This document shows positions 1-9,294 of a stretch of 64,000 bases of DNA, piece after piece. The position numbers were made by a program, and so were the translations under genes. The DNA is from Sphingobacteriales bacterium (GTDB lineage Bacteria; Bacteroidota; Bacteroidia; Chitinophagales; Chitinophagaceae). The notes beneath the pieces are model-generated. The model was given only the letters and a program-made list of their open reading frames with translations, did not search any database and was not told where the DNA came from. The stretch is from NCBI GenBank assembly GCA_003963365.1, contig RXJG01000006.1, positions 206,495 to 270,494 of the forward strand, in the 5' to 3' direction. The number at the start of each line of letters is the position of its first letter. Within the stretch, counting starts at the first letter, position 1.

Positions 1-519
1 ACTCCATTTAACAAAGTAAAAGTGGTAATACTGGGCCAGGATCCTTACCATGGACCGGGGCAGGCACACGGACTATGTTTCTCTGTTCAGGATGGTGTAC
101 CTCCTCCGCCCTCCTTAATTAATATTTATAAAGAAATACAAAGTGATATTGGAATAGGGATGAATGCCAAAAGCGGTAACCTGACCAAATGGGCCGACCA
201 GGGAGTATTTCTTTTAAACGCATCATTAACAGTAAGAGCAAACGAACCAATGAGTCATTCAAAAATTGGATGGGCTGAGTTTACCGATGCGGTTATCAAA
301 AAAATTTCTGATGAAAAGAAAGGGGTTGTATTTCTTTTATGGGGAAAATTTGCCCAGGAAAAACAAATACTCATTGATGAAACCAAACATCATGTACTCA
401 AAGCCGCACATCCTTCCCCTTTCTCTGCCGATAAGGGGTTTTTTGGCTGTAAACATTTTTCTAAAACAAACGAGTATCTTGTAAAAGAAGGATTAAGTCC
501 TGTTGACTGGAAAATTTAA
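1..519 (+). CDS. ung: Uracil-DNA glycosylase, family 1 (5' end outside window)
   Basis: Removes uracil from DNA as the first step of base excision repair in the cytoplasm. The frame is open from base 1 (it begins [18 protein letters not shown]), so the true start lies upstream. A GTG at position 22 falls inside the catalytic motif and cannot be the start. The water-activating motif [13 protein letters not shown] and the C-terminal [20 protein letters not shown] loop are both intact, as is the uracil-pocket LLNASLTVR segment. Family members run to about 220-230 residues, so roughly 50 N-terminal residues are missing here. It reads toward plsC with a 33-bp gap. Confidence 0.96.
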   Translation, partial: TPFNKVKVVILGQDPYHGPGQAHGLCFSVQDGVPPPPSLINIYKEIQSDIGIGMNAKSGNLTKWADQGVFLLNASLTVRANEPMSHSKIGWAEFTDAVIKKISDEKKGVVFLLWGKFAQEKQILIDETKHHVLKAAHPSPFSADKGFFGCKHFSKTNEYLVKEGLSPVDWKI

Positions 520-552
520 ACCACCCTAAATTGCACTGCAATAAAACACTTC

Positions 553-1293
553 ATGAAGATTATTAAAGATATTTTTGCCAGGATTTTTGCCATATGGGCT
601 ATTATTATTTTCATTGTTACCTTTCTTATTTTTCTTATTCCTTCTTTATTAACCTCATTGCTTCCTGAACCAAAAGGAATGATATGGTTTCATAAACTAT
701 CAAGGTTATGGATGAATATTTGGTTGCCATTAGTGGGGTGCCCCCTTACCATTAAAGGCAAAGAAAATTTTACCCCGGGAGAAAATTACATTGTCACCTT
801 TAATCATAATGCATTACTCGATGTACCTCTTTCTTCACCCTATACACAAGGTGCAAATAAAACAATAGCAAAAGCAAGCTTTGCCAAAATTCCTTTGTTT
901 GGCTGGTATTATTCAAGAGGATCAGTATTGGTAAACCGTAAAGACCCCGAAAGCAGGAAGAAAAGTTTAGACAGGATGAAAGAAGTATTGAACCGTGGTT
1001 TACATATGTGTATTTATCCTGAAGGAACCAGGAACAGAACCAGTAATCCTTTAAAAGAATTTCATGAAGGTGGCTTTCGATTGGCAATTGATTCAAAAAA
1101 AGCTGTTATACCCGCTGTAATTTTTGGTACAAAAGAAGCCATGCCCATCAATAAAACATTTTATTTCCGGCCCACAAAACTGGAATTGCATTTTCTCCCT
1201 GCTGTTGAACCGGGCAACTTAACTTCAGCTGAATTAAAAGAAAAGGTTTTTAAACTGATGTGGGATTATTATACCGATAACAAAAAGAGTTAA
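553..1293 (+). CDS. plsC: 1-acyl-sn-glycerol-3-phosphate acyltransferase (PlsC family)
   Basis: Likely transfers a second acyl chain to lysophosphatidic acid in phospholipid synthesis at the inner membrane. One strong N-terminal membrane segment (about residues 8-35) precedes the acyltransferase domain. The catalytic NHxxxxD motif is NHNALLD with H85 and D90, and the substrate motif YPEGTRNR lies at about 155-162. At 246 residues the length is normal. The ATG at 553 is the first in frame after the ung stop. Its stop codon abuts the stop codon of the convergent LptD-like gene with no spacer. A lyso-ornithine-lipid or other PlsC-family acyl acceptor cannot be excluded. Confidence 0.9.
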   Translation: MKIIKDIFARIFAIWAIIIFIVTFLIFLIPSLLTSLLPEPKGMIWFHKLSRLWMNIWLPLVGCPLTIKGKENFTPGENYIVTFNHNALLDVPLSSPYTQGANKTIAKASFAKIPLFGWYYSRGSVLVNRKDPESRKKSLDRMKEVLNRGLHMCIYPEGTRNRTSNPLKEFHEGGFRLAIDSKKAVIPAVIFGTKEAMPINKTFYFRPTKLELHFLPAVEPGNLTSAELKEKVFKLMWDYYTDNKKS

Positions 1294-4023
1294 TTACCTG
1301 AAATCATAAAAATACCGGCTGCGGTTAATTCTTAAATCACGGAGAATGCCCGACTTGGGATTGATAGTAATATTAAAGGAACGGGTATAACCAATCGGGG
1401 TAATATTTATTGACATTTGCCAGCAATGCAAATCACGGGAAACAAAACCAGTAAGGAACTGCAGTTTACTACCCGAAATATCATAAACCCCGTTTATTCC
1501 CATTTTCCATTTTGGGGTAAGATTAAAATCACCATTAAAAGTAACAGATTGTGTAAGGGTTGTTTTGTAACCAGAATAATCTTGTTTAAATGTACGGTAA
1601 AGGCTTAGCGCATATGAAAGGTTAAGGTTCCAGGGGATATTAAAATCAGCAAACTGGGCCGGGTTATTTCTCACCATTTCCAGCTCCCGGTATTGTTCAT
1701 CTAACGATTGTGCCCCCCTGCTCTCATTAAATTTCTTATTGGCGTCCTGGTTTTGCTTTTCTTTATTGGCATCTTTTGGTTTGGAGCGTATGGATGTTGA
1801 AACAGCTATATTACCGCCTACAAATCGTCCAATTGATAGTTTATCCTTCCATACATATTTATTGATCCTTCTTCCTGTAGTATCCTGTTCATAAGGATCA
1901 ATTGTGGCACCGGCTGTAATATTTATCTTTTGAAAAAGATTACTGCGGGCATACAGGTTAAAAGTAGAAAGCTGGAATGAATCAGCCATTAAATTATAAC
2001 CTGTAGAAAAACCAAACCCATCAATAAGACTGACCTTCTTTATAGCATTTTCTCCCGTATCCTTCCTGTTCCTTACTTTCATCTCCAGGTTATTATCAAG
2101 TGTAAAATTTATACCTCCAAATTTTCCTTCGCTATATGCTCCAAAAATACTTCCGTCATATTTTGAAAAACGAAACTTTTCGCCGGTTTTTGTTACTTGA
2201 GTTTCGTACCAGTCGTTTTTGGAAAGATCTGGTTTGTAACTAAGTCCGAAAGATGGTCGTATCACATGGCGGATCGCCTGTATTCTTGAATTTTTGCCAA
2301 ACTGTTTTTTCCCGAATAATGCTGTACTTACCCCTATTCCAAAACTCATTTGCTCACCGGTATAAAAACCTTTGTGTATAATAGTATCAACATGATTGGT
2401 AGCTGCATTCCATTGACGGATAAATTGCTGTGCATACCATTTTTGTTCAAAACTTATTTGAGGTGCAACCTGGAATGGTCCCAGAGATGGTAATTGCAAT
2501 TGAATGGGGAACTGGTGGGATGCACCCCATTGAAAAGTATCAATCAACTGGCGGAGGTTAAACGCTGTATCATAAAAATTTACCTGCGAACGAAAACTTC
2601 CATTATAACCAATACCAAAATTATAATACCATTTTTTGGCACCGGCATATTCTTTTGGCTGAAAAGGATAAATAGTACTCATGGAAAACCCAATATCAGG
2701 CAAGGATACACTTACCAGTTTTGTATTGGTATTCTGGCTGTGGTTAGCTGTTACTGTCAGAAAGAAAGGTTTGCCCTCCCATCTTTTTGAATAGGAAATA
2801 GAAGAGTTGAGGGAGTTATTAAATGCCTGGAAAGGGTTACTGGCAATATATTGATTGTACTTGCTGGTAGCAAAATTTACATTGGCACTAAAGGTTGTAC
2901 CCGGTCTTGCCTTGCTGTCTACATTATGAAACCAGCTAAAACTAAAATTCTTTTGGTTTTGATAGTCAGGGTCACCTTTAAACGCAACTTTAGTATGTAC
3001 AATATTAAAATTAATACCGCCATTATAACGATAGCGTTTACGGTAAGACGGAGTTAAATACAAACGCCAGCCACCATAGGAATAAATATCACCCCTTACC
3101 GTTACATCAAAATTATCGTTTAATACTTTGTAATAACCCAGCCCTTCCAAACCTAATCCAAACTGCTGATTAACGGAAAACTGTGGCGGAAGCAGGCCAC
3201 TGTGCCGCCCTTGTGTAAGTGGATAAATACCCCATGGCAAACCAATTGGAAGCGGAACACCCTCAAACTCAGGACGGGTAAAGCCGCTTACTGCTAATTT
3301 TTTGGAAATAAACTTTACTTTTTTAGCCCTGAAAGCAAAATGCGGCTCATCATAATTACAGGTGGTAAATACATTATTCTGTGCATAAAAAACATCTTTG
3401 GATACTTTTTTTGATTTCTCACTGTGCACGTATAATTCTCCCTGCACAGAATTAGATCCAATCGTTAATCCCTTTTGTGTTTTTGAATTATAAATAATAG
3501 TGTCGCTGGTTAAATTGTTTTCTCCCTGTACAAAAACCGGGCGGCCAATCTTTTTTCCGGAAGTATCACTTAAATAAGTAGCTGTTAATACCTGCGATTG
3601 CTGATCCAGCTCTGCTTTGCCGGCTTTCAGGTCTATATCCTTGTATTTAATATTGGCTTCATTATATAAATACAATTTTTTTCCGGGTATGTCCAGTACC
3701 ATAGAGTCAGTAGCTGAATATTCAACAGGGCCCTCCAGCGAATCTTTTGAAAGCTTTACATTAAAAGTATCAATTACTTTTACCGTGGAATCTTTACCAG
3801 GTTTGTTTATGGTATCTTTTTTTAGTGTGCTGTCTCTTATAATTGTGCCGCGGCTTGCTTTATTAGGTGAGGTTGGAGCTGAAGTATCTTTTTGTGTTAA
3901 TGAGATGCAAAATTTATGATTTTTTTCTGCCGCATTAGTTGATTGCTGCAATATAACCAGCAAGATCACAAGGGAAATTCCGGTTAAAAGATATTTATAA
4001 GTAAATTTGCCGCAGTATATCAT
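1294..4023 (-). CDS. lptD: LptD-like LPS-assembly outer-membrane protein (OstA domain plus barrel)
   Basis: Predicted outer-membrane translocon that inserts lipopolysaccharide into the outer leaflet. From an ATG at 4023 it encodes 909 residues. It has a hydrophobic signal segment (about 8-27), a Ser/Thr/Lys-rich linker, an OstA/LptA-like beta-taco region (about 100-230) containing EANIKYKDIDLKAGKAEL, and a long aromatic-rich C-terminal barrel ending in YFYDFR. A TTG at 4038 would add five residues, but it lies inside the promoter box TATTTTTG (4036-4043), so the ATG is preferred. It is divergent from an amidase-MCE-OstA-like gene set that probably shares its envelope role. LptD identity is by architecture; Bacteroidota versions are divergent. 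Confidence 0.85.
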   Translation of the reverse strand: MIYCGKFTYKYLLTGISLVILLVILQQSTNAAEKNHKFCISLTQKDTSAPTSPNKASRGTIIRDSTLKKDTINKPGKDSTVKVIDTFNVKLSKDSLEGPVEYSATDSMVLDIPGKKLYLYNEANIKYKDIDLKAGKAELDQQSQVLTATYLSDTSGKKIGRPVFVQGENNLTSDTIIYNSKTQKGLTIGSNSVQGELYVHSEKSKKVSKDVFYAQNNVFTTCNYDEPHFAFRAKKVKFISKKLAVSGFTRPEFEGVPLPIGLPWGIYPLTQGRHSGLLPPQFSVNQQFGLGLEGLGYYKVLNDNFDVTVRGDIYSYGGWRLYLTPSYRKRYRYNGGINFNIVHTKVAFKGDPDYQNQKNFSFSWFHNVDSKARPGTTFSANVNFATSKYNQYIASNPFQAFNNSLNSSISYSKRWEGKPFFLTVTANHSQNTNTKLVSVSLPDIGFSMSTIYPFQPKEYAGAKKWYYNFGIGYNGSFRSQVNFYDTAFNLRQLIDTFQWGASHQFPIQLQLPSLGPFQVAPQISFEQKWYAQQFIRQWNAATNHVDTIIHKGFYTGEQMSFGIGVSTALFGKKQFGKNSRIQAIRHVIRPSFGLSYKPDLSKNDWYETQVTKTGEKFRFSKYDGSIFGAYSEGKFGGINFTLDNNLEMKVRNRKDTGENAIKKVSLIDGFGFSTGYNLMADSFQLSTFNLYARSNLFQKINITAGATIDPYEQDTTGRRINKYVWKDKLSIGRFVGGNIAVSTSIRSKPKDANKEKQNQDANKKFNESRGAQSLDEQYRELEMVRNNPAQFADFNIPWNLNLSYALSLYRTFKQDYSGYKTTLTQSVTFNGDFNLTPKWKMGINGVYDISGSKLQFLTGFVSRDLHCWQMSINITPIGYTRSFNITINPKSGILRDLRINRSRYFYDFR

Positions 4024-4035
4024 AAGCTGTAGCAG

Positions 4036-4043
4036 CAAAAATA
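4036..4043 (-). promoter_or_regulatory. Bacteroidota -7 box TATTTTTG for the LptD-like gene
   Basis: On the minus strand the box reads TATTTTTG, a full match to TAnnTTTG. With the 5-nt spacing seen at rnpB the transcript would start near 4031, leaving a leader of about 8 nt before the ATG at 4023. No TTG is present at the usual -33 distance. Confidence 0.5.
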
Positions 4044-4105
4044 AGTGATTACCATTTAACGTTATGTGAAGATTAAAAGCTTATTAACCCAAAAGTATTC
4101 AGCCA

Positions 4106-5086
4106 ATGCTAAAACGTTTTTTCTTATTAATACCTCTGATTATTTTCCTCGGTGTACTGTTTATGTCATTCAGCAATACTCCGGCTGAAAAACCTGTTCC
4201 TTTTAAAAATAAAAAAATAAAAACCATTATTGTAGATGCTGGTCATGGACATGGGCGGCACGGAGGTGATGGCCCGGATGGAGCAAGAGGAGTATATTCT
4301 TTTGAAGATGATATTACGTTAGGCGTTGCAAAAAAACTGGTGGCAGAAATCAATAAACAATTACCGGATGTAAAAGTATTTGAAACCCGGCCCACAGATG
4401 ATTATGTTCAGTTAAAAGACAGGGCCATTTTTGCCAATCAGAATAATGGAGATCTGTTTATTTCAATACACGTTAACTCTGCCCCTAAACTAAGAGAAGT
4501 AAAAGTAATTGGTCATCATAGAGAAACTTATTATGTGTACAGCGGCAAAGGAAGAAAGAAAAAGAAAATAAGAAAGACACGAACCGTTCCTACTTACAGA
4601 ACCTATTATTATCCCAACCCGGCCAACGGTACTGAAACCTATGTGTTCGACTCCCGTAAAACAGATGATAAAACAGAATTCATTACAGAAAATGGTGACA
4701 ACTTCATGAACGAACAGGATGATAGCACCATGATCACCGATACCAAAAGCCCCGAACTGTTAGCCCAGGCCGCACTCTGGACAAAAAAATTCTTCTTCAA
4801 CAGTATTAAACTCGCCAGCCATGTAGAAGATGAGTTTGCAACAGCCGGGAGAGTGAGCCGCGGGGTAAAACAGCGTCGTGTTGGTATTTGGGTGCTGCAG
4901 GCAACAGCCATGCCCAGCATTTTAGTGGAAACGGGTTATATATCCCATCGTCCGGAGGAAGATTACCTCAATAGTGAAAAAGGCCAGCAGGATATAGCCG
5001 AAGCAGTTACCAATGCCATAAAGAAATATAAAGAACAACAGGAAAATCCCAAATCTGCTCCCGATCAGTCAAACGGAGGCAGATAG
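4106..5086 (+). CDS. N-acetylmuramoyl-L-alanine amidase (Amidase_3) with a basic insertion
   Basis: Zinc amidase that cleaves the stem peptide from peptidoglycan in the periplasm. An N-terminal membrane or signal segment (residues 5-22) precedes the Amidase_3 fold. Zinc ligands are H47 (VDAGHGHG), E67 (YSFEDD) and H122 (SIHVNSA); the catalytic Glu is E275 (ILVETGYISH). The unusual part is an insertion of about 45 residues (about 132-178) between HVNSA and GTETYVF. It contains the very basic stretch GKGRKKKKIRKTR followed by a Tyr-rich segment. The C-terminal tail is polar. It is co-directional with the MCE and OstA-like genes downstream, consistent with an envelope-assembly unit. Confidence 0.92.
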   Translation: MLKRFFLLIPLIIFLGVLFMSFSNTPAEKPVPFKNKKIKTIIVDAGHGHGRHGGDGPDGARGVYSFEDDITLGVAKKLVAEINKQLPDVKVFETRPTDDYVQLKDRAIFANQNNGDLFISIHVNSAPKLREVKVIGHHRETYYVYSGKGRKKKKIRKTRTVPTYRTYYYPNPANGTETYVFDSRKTDDKTEFITENGDNFMNEQDDSTMITDTKSPELLAQAALWTKKFFFNSIKLASHVEDEFATAGRVSRGVKQRRVGIWVLQATAMPSILVETGYISHRPEEDYLNSEKGQQDIAEAVTNAIKKYKEQQENPKSAPDQSNGGR

Positions 5087-5155
5087 TTGAATTTTCATTC
5101 CATAATATTTAACAGCACATAAATGTTTGCATTACTTTATAGCACAAACATTTAT

Positions 5156-5163
5156 TATTTTTG
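5156..5163 (+). promoter_or_regulatory. Candidate -7 box TATTTTTG upstream of the MCE gene
   Basis: A perfect TAnnTTTG match ends 22 bases before the TTG start at 5186. The predicted transcript start is near 5168. The closest upstream TTG is 26 bases away rather than 19-21, so the -33 element is weak or absent. Confidence 0.4.
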
Positions 5164-5185
5164 CCCATAACCAAACCGGAAACCA

Positions 5186-6202
5186 TTGAAAGTCTCCAAC
5201 GAAACCAAGGTAGGTGCTCTTACGGCTATTGCCATCACATTGCTGATACTGGGGTTTAATTTTTTAAAAGGGAAATCTGTTTTAAGCAGGACTAACCGCA
5301 TCTATGCAGTATTTGATAATGTAGGTGGTTTAAAATCTTCAAACCCTGTAACTATAAATGGCCTTAAAGTTGGAAGTGTTTATGATATTTTTGAAAAATC
5401 CAAAGATGTCCGAAAAATTATTGTATCTATAAACTTGCTAAAGGATGTAAATATTCCTTCTAACTCTACTGCCAATATCCAAACAAGTTTTACGGCTGCA
5501 TCGTCATTAGATATAAACCTTGGTAATGCAACAACATTTATTAAAGATGGTGACACGATAACCTCCATAACCAAGCCAGGAGTACTGGATCAATTGTCAA
5601 ACTCTGCAGCCCCGGCAGTTGACAGTATAAAAAAAGCTGCTGCAATGCTGAGTCATGTTTTAGAAAATGTTAATACCATCTTCGATCCCAATACAAAAGG
5701 AAATCTTCAAAGTACAATCGCCAATTTAAAACTGGTTACCGAAAGGCTTTCCTTCACGGCCGCTGATCTGCAAGCTTTAATGAATGCTCAAACGGGTACA
5801 GTGGCACATACTATGAATAATTTAGAATCCTTCAGCGGTAACCTGGCAAAGAACAATGAAAAGTTTGATACCATTATTGACAACCTGCAAAAAACCACCT
5901 CACAACTTTCACAGGCGCAGTTAAAAGAAACAGTAGACAATCTCAATAAATCTTTAAGTGAATTAAAAACCACTTTGGCAAAGCTTAACAGCACCGAAGG
6001 TTCATTAGGAAAATTGCTGAATGAAAAAGAATTATATAACAGTTTAATGAGCAACCTGCGCAGTGTTAATACGCTGATTGATGATTTAAAAGTTCATCCA
6101 AAGAGATATGTAAGTTTTTCTGTGTTTGGAAGAAAAGAAAAATCACCACCACTTACTGCTCCATTATCTGACAGTGCGAACCAGCAACAACCGAAGCAGT
6201 AA
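5186..6202 (+). CDS. MCE/MlaD-family lipid-transport substrate-binding protein
   Basis: Predicted inner-membrane-anchored periplasmic protein of the MlaD/MCE superfamily, which ferries phospholipids between membranes. It starts at TTG 5186 with MKVSNETKVGALTAIAIT, the usual N-terminus of Bacteroidota MCE proteins. One membrane helix spans about 10-29. The MCE domain follows (about 38-117, with VGGLKSSNPVTINGLKVG). A long helical region (about 130-300) is rich in Leu/Asn/Lys heptads, and the Pro/Gln tail is disordered. The next gene begins 2 bases after the stop, indicating co-transcription with the OstA-like gene. The cognate permease and ATPase are not in this window. Confidence 0.88.
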   Translation: MKVSNETKVGALTAIAITLLILGFNFLKGKSVLSRTNRIYAVFDNVGGLKSSNPVTINGLKVGSVYDIFEKSKDVRKIIVSINLLKDVNIPSNSTANIQTSFTAASSLDINLGNATTFIKDGDTITSITKPGVLDQLSNSAAPAVDSIKKAAAMLSHVLENVNTIFDPNTKGNLQSTIANLKLVTERLSFTAADLQALMNAQTGTVAHTMNNLESFSGNLAKNNEKFDTIIDNLQKTTSQLSQAQLKETVDNLNKSLSELKTTLAKLNSTEGSLGKLLNEKELYNSLMSNLRSVNTLIDDLKVHPKRYVSFSVFGRKEKSPPLTAPLSDSANQQQPKQ

Positions 6203-6204
6203 TA

Positions 6205-8034
6205 ATGAAGCAACTGTTTTTATTTGGTTTTTTTATTACGATACTGGTCAATACCATTGCCCAGGTGGCCGGCCCTACCCGTCCTATTCCCAGCGACACG
6301 GTTAAACGGGTAGACATTATCCACTCCGACAGGCTGGAATATCAATACGTGGATTCATTACATGAGTATCAAAAATTGGTTGGTCATGTGCAATTACGGC
6401 AGGGTAAAACGCTGTTTTATGCCGATAGTGTGGCATTAAACCAAAAAACAAATATTGCAGAAGCATTTGGCAACATTCATATTAATGATGCGGATAGTGT
6501 ACATACCTATTCGCAATACCTTAAATACTTTGGTAATACCAAGCTGGCACAATTAAGAAAGAAGGTAAAACTGAGTGATGGTAAAGGGATACTTACCACC
6601 GATTCATTAGACTATGATGTGGGAGCACATATTGGCTCTTTTAAAAATGGTGGTAAAGTGGTGAATGAAAAAACAACCTTAACCAGTGAAGAAGGGTTTT
6701 ATTATGCCGATACAAGGGAAGTATATTTTAAAAAGAAAGTCAGCCTGGTTGATCCTGAGTATCGATTAGTAACCGATACCTTATTATATAATACCGAAAC
6801 GCAAATCGCCACTTTTCTTGCCCCCACTACTATTGACGATGGCAAAACAAAAATTTATACCAGTGATGGATTTTATAATTTAAAAACAGGCCAGGGCAAT
6901 TTTGGCAAGAGATCCATCATAGAAGATTCCACACAAACAATCACCGGCGATATGCTGGCTTTTGAAAAAAAGACCGGGCAGTTTGAAGGAAAAGGAAATG
7001 TTGTTTATAAAGATACGGCACAGGGTGTGGTGCTGATTTCAAATCACCTGTATGGCAACAGGGACAGGAAAAGTGTGCTGGCCACTGAAAAACCGGTGAT
7101 GATCATTAAACAGGATGCTGATTCAATTTATGTGGCGGCTGATACTTTATTCTCCGGTTTGCAGAGAGACCTGGACAGTTTGCAAAAAGTTTTTCACCAG
7201 CAGAAAGACACGGTGGTTATTAAAGACAGTGTGATTAATGTAAAAGATTCAGGCCTTATCAATAAAATACTTCCTCCGGCACGTGATAGCGCAATTGCAG
7301 CAGCAATTAAACCAGCTAAAAAATTACAGGGGAAAAAATCGTTAAAAGAAACCACAAAAGATGTTACAGCGGTTGCGGATACTGCCATTGCTGTAAAAGA
7401 TTCAATGAAAATTAAACCGGCGGTTGAATTAACACAAATCCAGAAAGATAGTATTAAAGCAAGATCAGATACGTTACGTTTTGTAATGGGCTTTCATCAT
7501 GTGCGGATATTTTCTGATAGCATGCAGGCTGTTGCAGATAGTATGTTTTTTTCCGCAGTGGATTCTGTATTCCGGTTGTTTCAATCACCCGTGGTATGGT
7601 CTAAAGAAAATCAAATCACCGGCGATACTATGTACCTCTACACCAAACTCAGAAAGCCGGATCGTTTGTACGTCTTTGAAAATGGCTTAGCCATCAACCG
7701 GATTGAAAAAGATAATTACAACCAGTTGAAAGGAAGAATTATTAATGGCTTTTTTAAAGAAGGTAATATTGATAACATAAAGGCTAAAGGGAATGCCGAA
7801 AGCATTTACTTTGCCCAGGATGAAGACAGCAGTTATATTGGTATAAACCGGGCCAGTGCGGATATGATTGATATGTACTTCTTCAACAAAGAATTAAAAC
7901 GGGTCGTCTTTCGTAACCAGGTAAAAGGAAAAACGGTGCCCATGAGGGAAAGCAGCAATGACTTTAGTAAGTTCCCTGAGTTTAAATGGTGGGATAGCCG
8001 CAGACCCAAAACAAAATTTGAATTGTTCCAGTAA
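6205..8034 (+). CDS. OstA/LptA-like periplasmic protein with disordered linker
   Basis: A 609-residue protein with a signal peptide (1-20, ending TIAQ) and an OstA-type beta-jellyroll built from repeated short strands of the type VxLxDGKGILTTDSLDY (about 40-310). A charged linker follows (about 310-415), rich in Lys, Asp, Ser and Ala and likely disordered. A second OstA-like block spans about 420-600. It probably acts as, or together with, the periplasmic LPS bridge feeding the divergent LptD-like barrel. Single-domain LptA proteins are about 180 residues, so this is a duplicated and extended form. It is translationally close to the MCE gene (2-bp gap). The LptA-equivalent role is inferred from domain type and neighbourhood. 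Confidence 0.82.
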   Translation: MKQLFLFGFFITILVNTIAQVAGPTRPIPSDTVKRVDIIHSDRLEYQYVDSLHEYQKLVGHVQLRQGKTLFYADSVALNQKTNIAEAFGNIHINDADSVHTYSQYLKYFGNTKLAQLRKKVKLSDGKGILTTDSLDYDVGAHIGSFKNGGKVVNEKTTLTSEEGFYYADTREVYFKKKVSLVDPEYRLVTDTLLYNTETQIATFLAPTTIDDGKTKIYTSDGFYNLKTGQGNFGKRSIIEDSTQTITGDMLAFEKKTGQFEGKGNVVYKDTAQGVVLISNHLYGNRDRKSVLATEKPVMIIKQDADSIYVAADTLFSGLQRDLDSLQKVFHQQKDTVVIKDSVINVKDSGLINKILPPARDSAIAAAIKPAKKLQGKKSLKETTKDVTAVADTAIAVKDSMKIKPAVELTQIQKDSIKARSDTLRFVMGFHHVRIFSDSMQAVADSMFFSAVDSVFRLFQSPVVWSKENQITGDTMYLYTKLRKPDRLYVFENGLAINRIEKDNYNQLKGRIINGFFKEGNIDNIKAKGNAESIYFAQDEDSSYIGINRASADMIDMYFFNKELKRVVFRNQVKGKTVPMRESSNDFSKFPEFKWWDSRRPKTKFELFQ

Positions 8035-8068
8035 GTATTCAACTAAAAGAGTTTAGTTATTTTACAAC

Positions 8069-9223
8069 ATGAAATGGAGAAAATTATTTCAAAAAACATT
8101 CCTCTCCCCTTTCCTGGAATTCATTCACGACAGCCGGGCTATTGGCATCATCTTGCTGGTATGCACTTTTTTTTCATTACTTATGGCTAACTCAGGTGCT
8201 TCGGCAGCGTACCTGCAATGGTGGAATACATCCATTTCACATAACAACTATTTACCTCATTCTGTTCTTCACTGGATAAACGATGGATTAATGGCCATCT
8301 TCTTCTTTTTAGTTGGAATGGAAATAAAAAGGGAAATGATCAGTGGTGAATTATCCTCCCTGAAAAAATCTTTACTGCCTGTATTGGCAGCATTTGGCGG
8401 AATGGTTGTACCTGCTTTAATTTTCATCTTCTTCAACGGTAAAACAAATTACAGTCACGGCTGGGGAATACCCATGGCAACGGATATTGCCTTTTCGCTT
8501 GGCGTTGCATCATTACTCGGCAAAAGAGTTCCATTAGGATTAAAAGTTTTTTTAACTGCACTGGCTATTATTGATGATTTAGGAGCGATTATTACAATTG
8601 CCATATTTTATTCTACAGCATTACAATGGTACTACTTGTTAGCTGCAGCATTACTACTCATCATTTTATTACTGCTAAATAAATTCAAAATAAAATTTGG
8701 CTGGTGGAATTATTTATTGGGTTTAGCATTATGGTTTTGTATTTTTAATTCCGGTATCCATGCCACTATTGCCGGTGTTTTGTTTGCCTTTACCATTCCA
8801 TTAAATAAACTTCCTTCACTGGAACATAAGTTTCATGATGCAGTAAACTTTTTAATTCTTCCATTATTTGCCTTAGCCAACACAGCTATCATTTTTCCTG
8901 CTGACATCAGCGCTGCTGTTTCATCATCACTTAGTTTAGGAATCATTGCTGGTTTGTTATTGGGCAAACCACTTGGCATCACATTAATTTGTTTTCTTGC
9001 TGTTAAATTAAATATTGCTCAGTTGCCATCTAAAACAAATTGGCAAAAATTACTGGGAGTAGGAATATTAGCAGGAATAGGTTTCACCATGTCCATCTTT
9101 ATATCCATGCTGGCTTTTGATAACGCAGCCTGGCAGGATATTTCAAAAATTGCCGTATTAGCAGCTTCATTACTGGCAATGCTCATCGGATTTTTATGGC
9201 TTCGCTTTTTTACAAAACTATAA
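8069..9223 (+). CDS. nhaA: Na+/H+ antiporter NhaA
   Basis: Inner-membrane exchanger that extrudes sodium in return for protons and supports pH and salt homeostasis. The 384-residue protein has about twelve hydrophobic segments. Hallmarks are the early HWINDGLMAIFFFLVGMEIKRE block, D139 in ATDIAF, and the ion-binding pair D169-D170 in LAIIDDLGAI. The length is normal for the family. It follows the OstA-like gene by 34 bases on the same strand and may be read through from it. No intrinsic terminator is visible between them. Confidence 0.96.
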   Translation: MKWRKLFQKTFLSPFLEFIHDSRAIGIILLVCTFFSLLMANSGASAAYLQWWNTSISHNNYLPHSVLHWINDGLMAIFFFLVGMEIKREMISGELSSLKKSLLPVLAAFGGMVVPALIFIFFNGKTNYSHGWGIPMATDIAFSLGVASLLGKRVPLGLKVFLTALAIIDDLGAIITIAIFYSTALQWYYLLAAALLLIILLLLNKFKIKFGWWNYLLGLALWFCIFNSGIHATIAGVLFAFTIPLNKLPSLEHKFHDAVNFLILPLFALANTAIIFPADISAAVSSSLSLGIIAGLLLGKPLGITLICFLAVKLNIAQLPSKTNWQKLLGVGILAGIGFTMSIFISMLAFDNAAWQDISKIAVLAASLLAMLIGFLWLRFFTKL

Positions 9224-9294
9224 CAGCTCTATCCATAATTAAAAAAATAAACTGGCACCATATTCGTTTGCCTCTTTAGTAAACAGGTAAAACC

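Noticed and set aside
4024-4038. TTG start for the LptD-like gene at 4038
   Set aside because: It lies inside the predicted -7 box and would be upstream of the transcript start; the ATG at 4023 gives a normal signal peptide.
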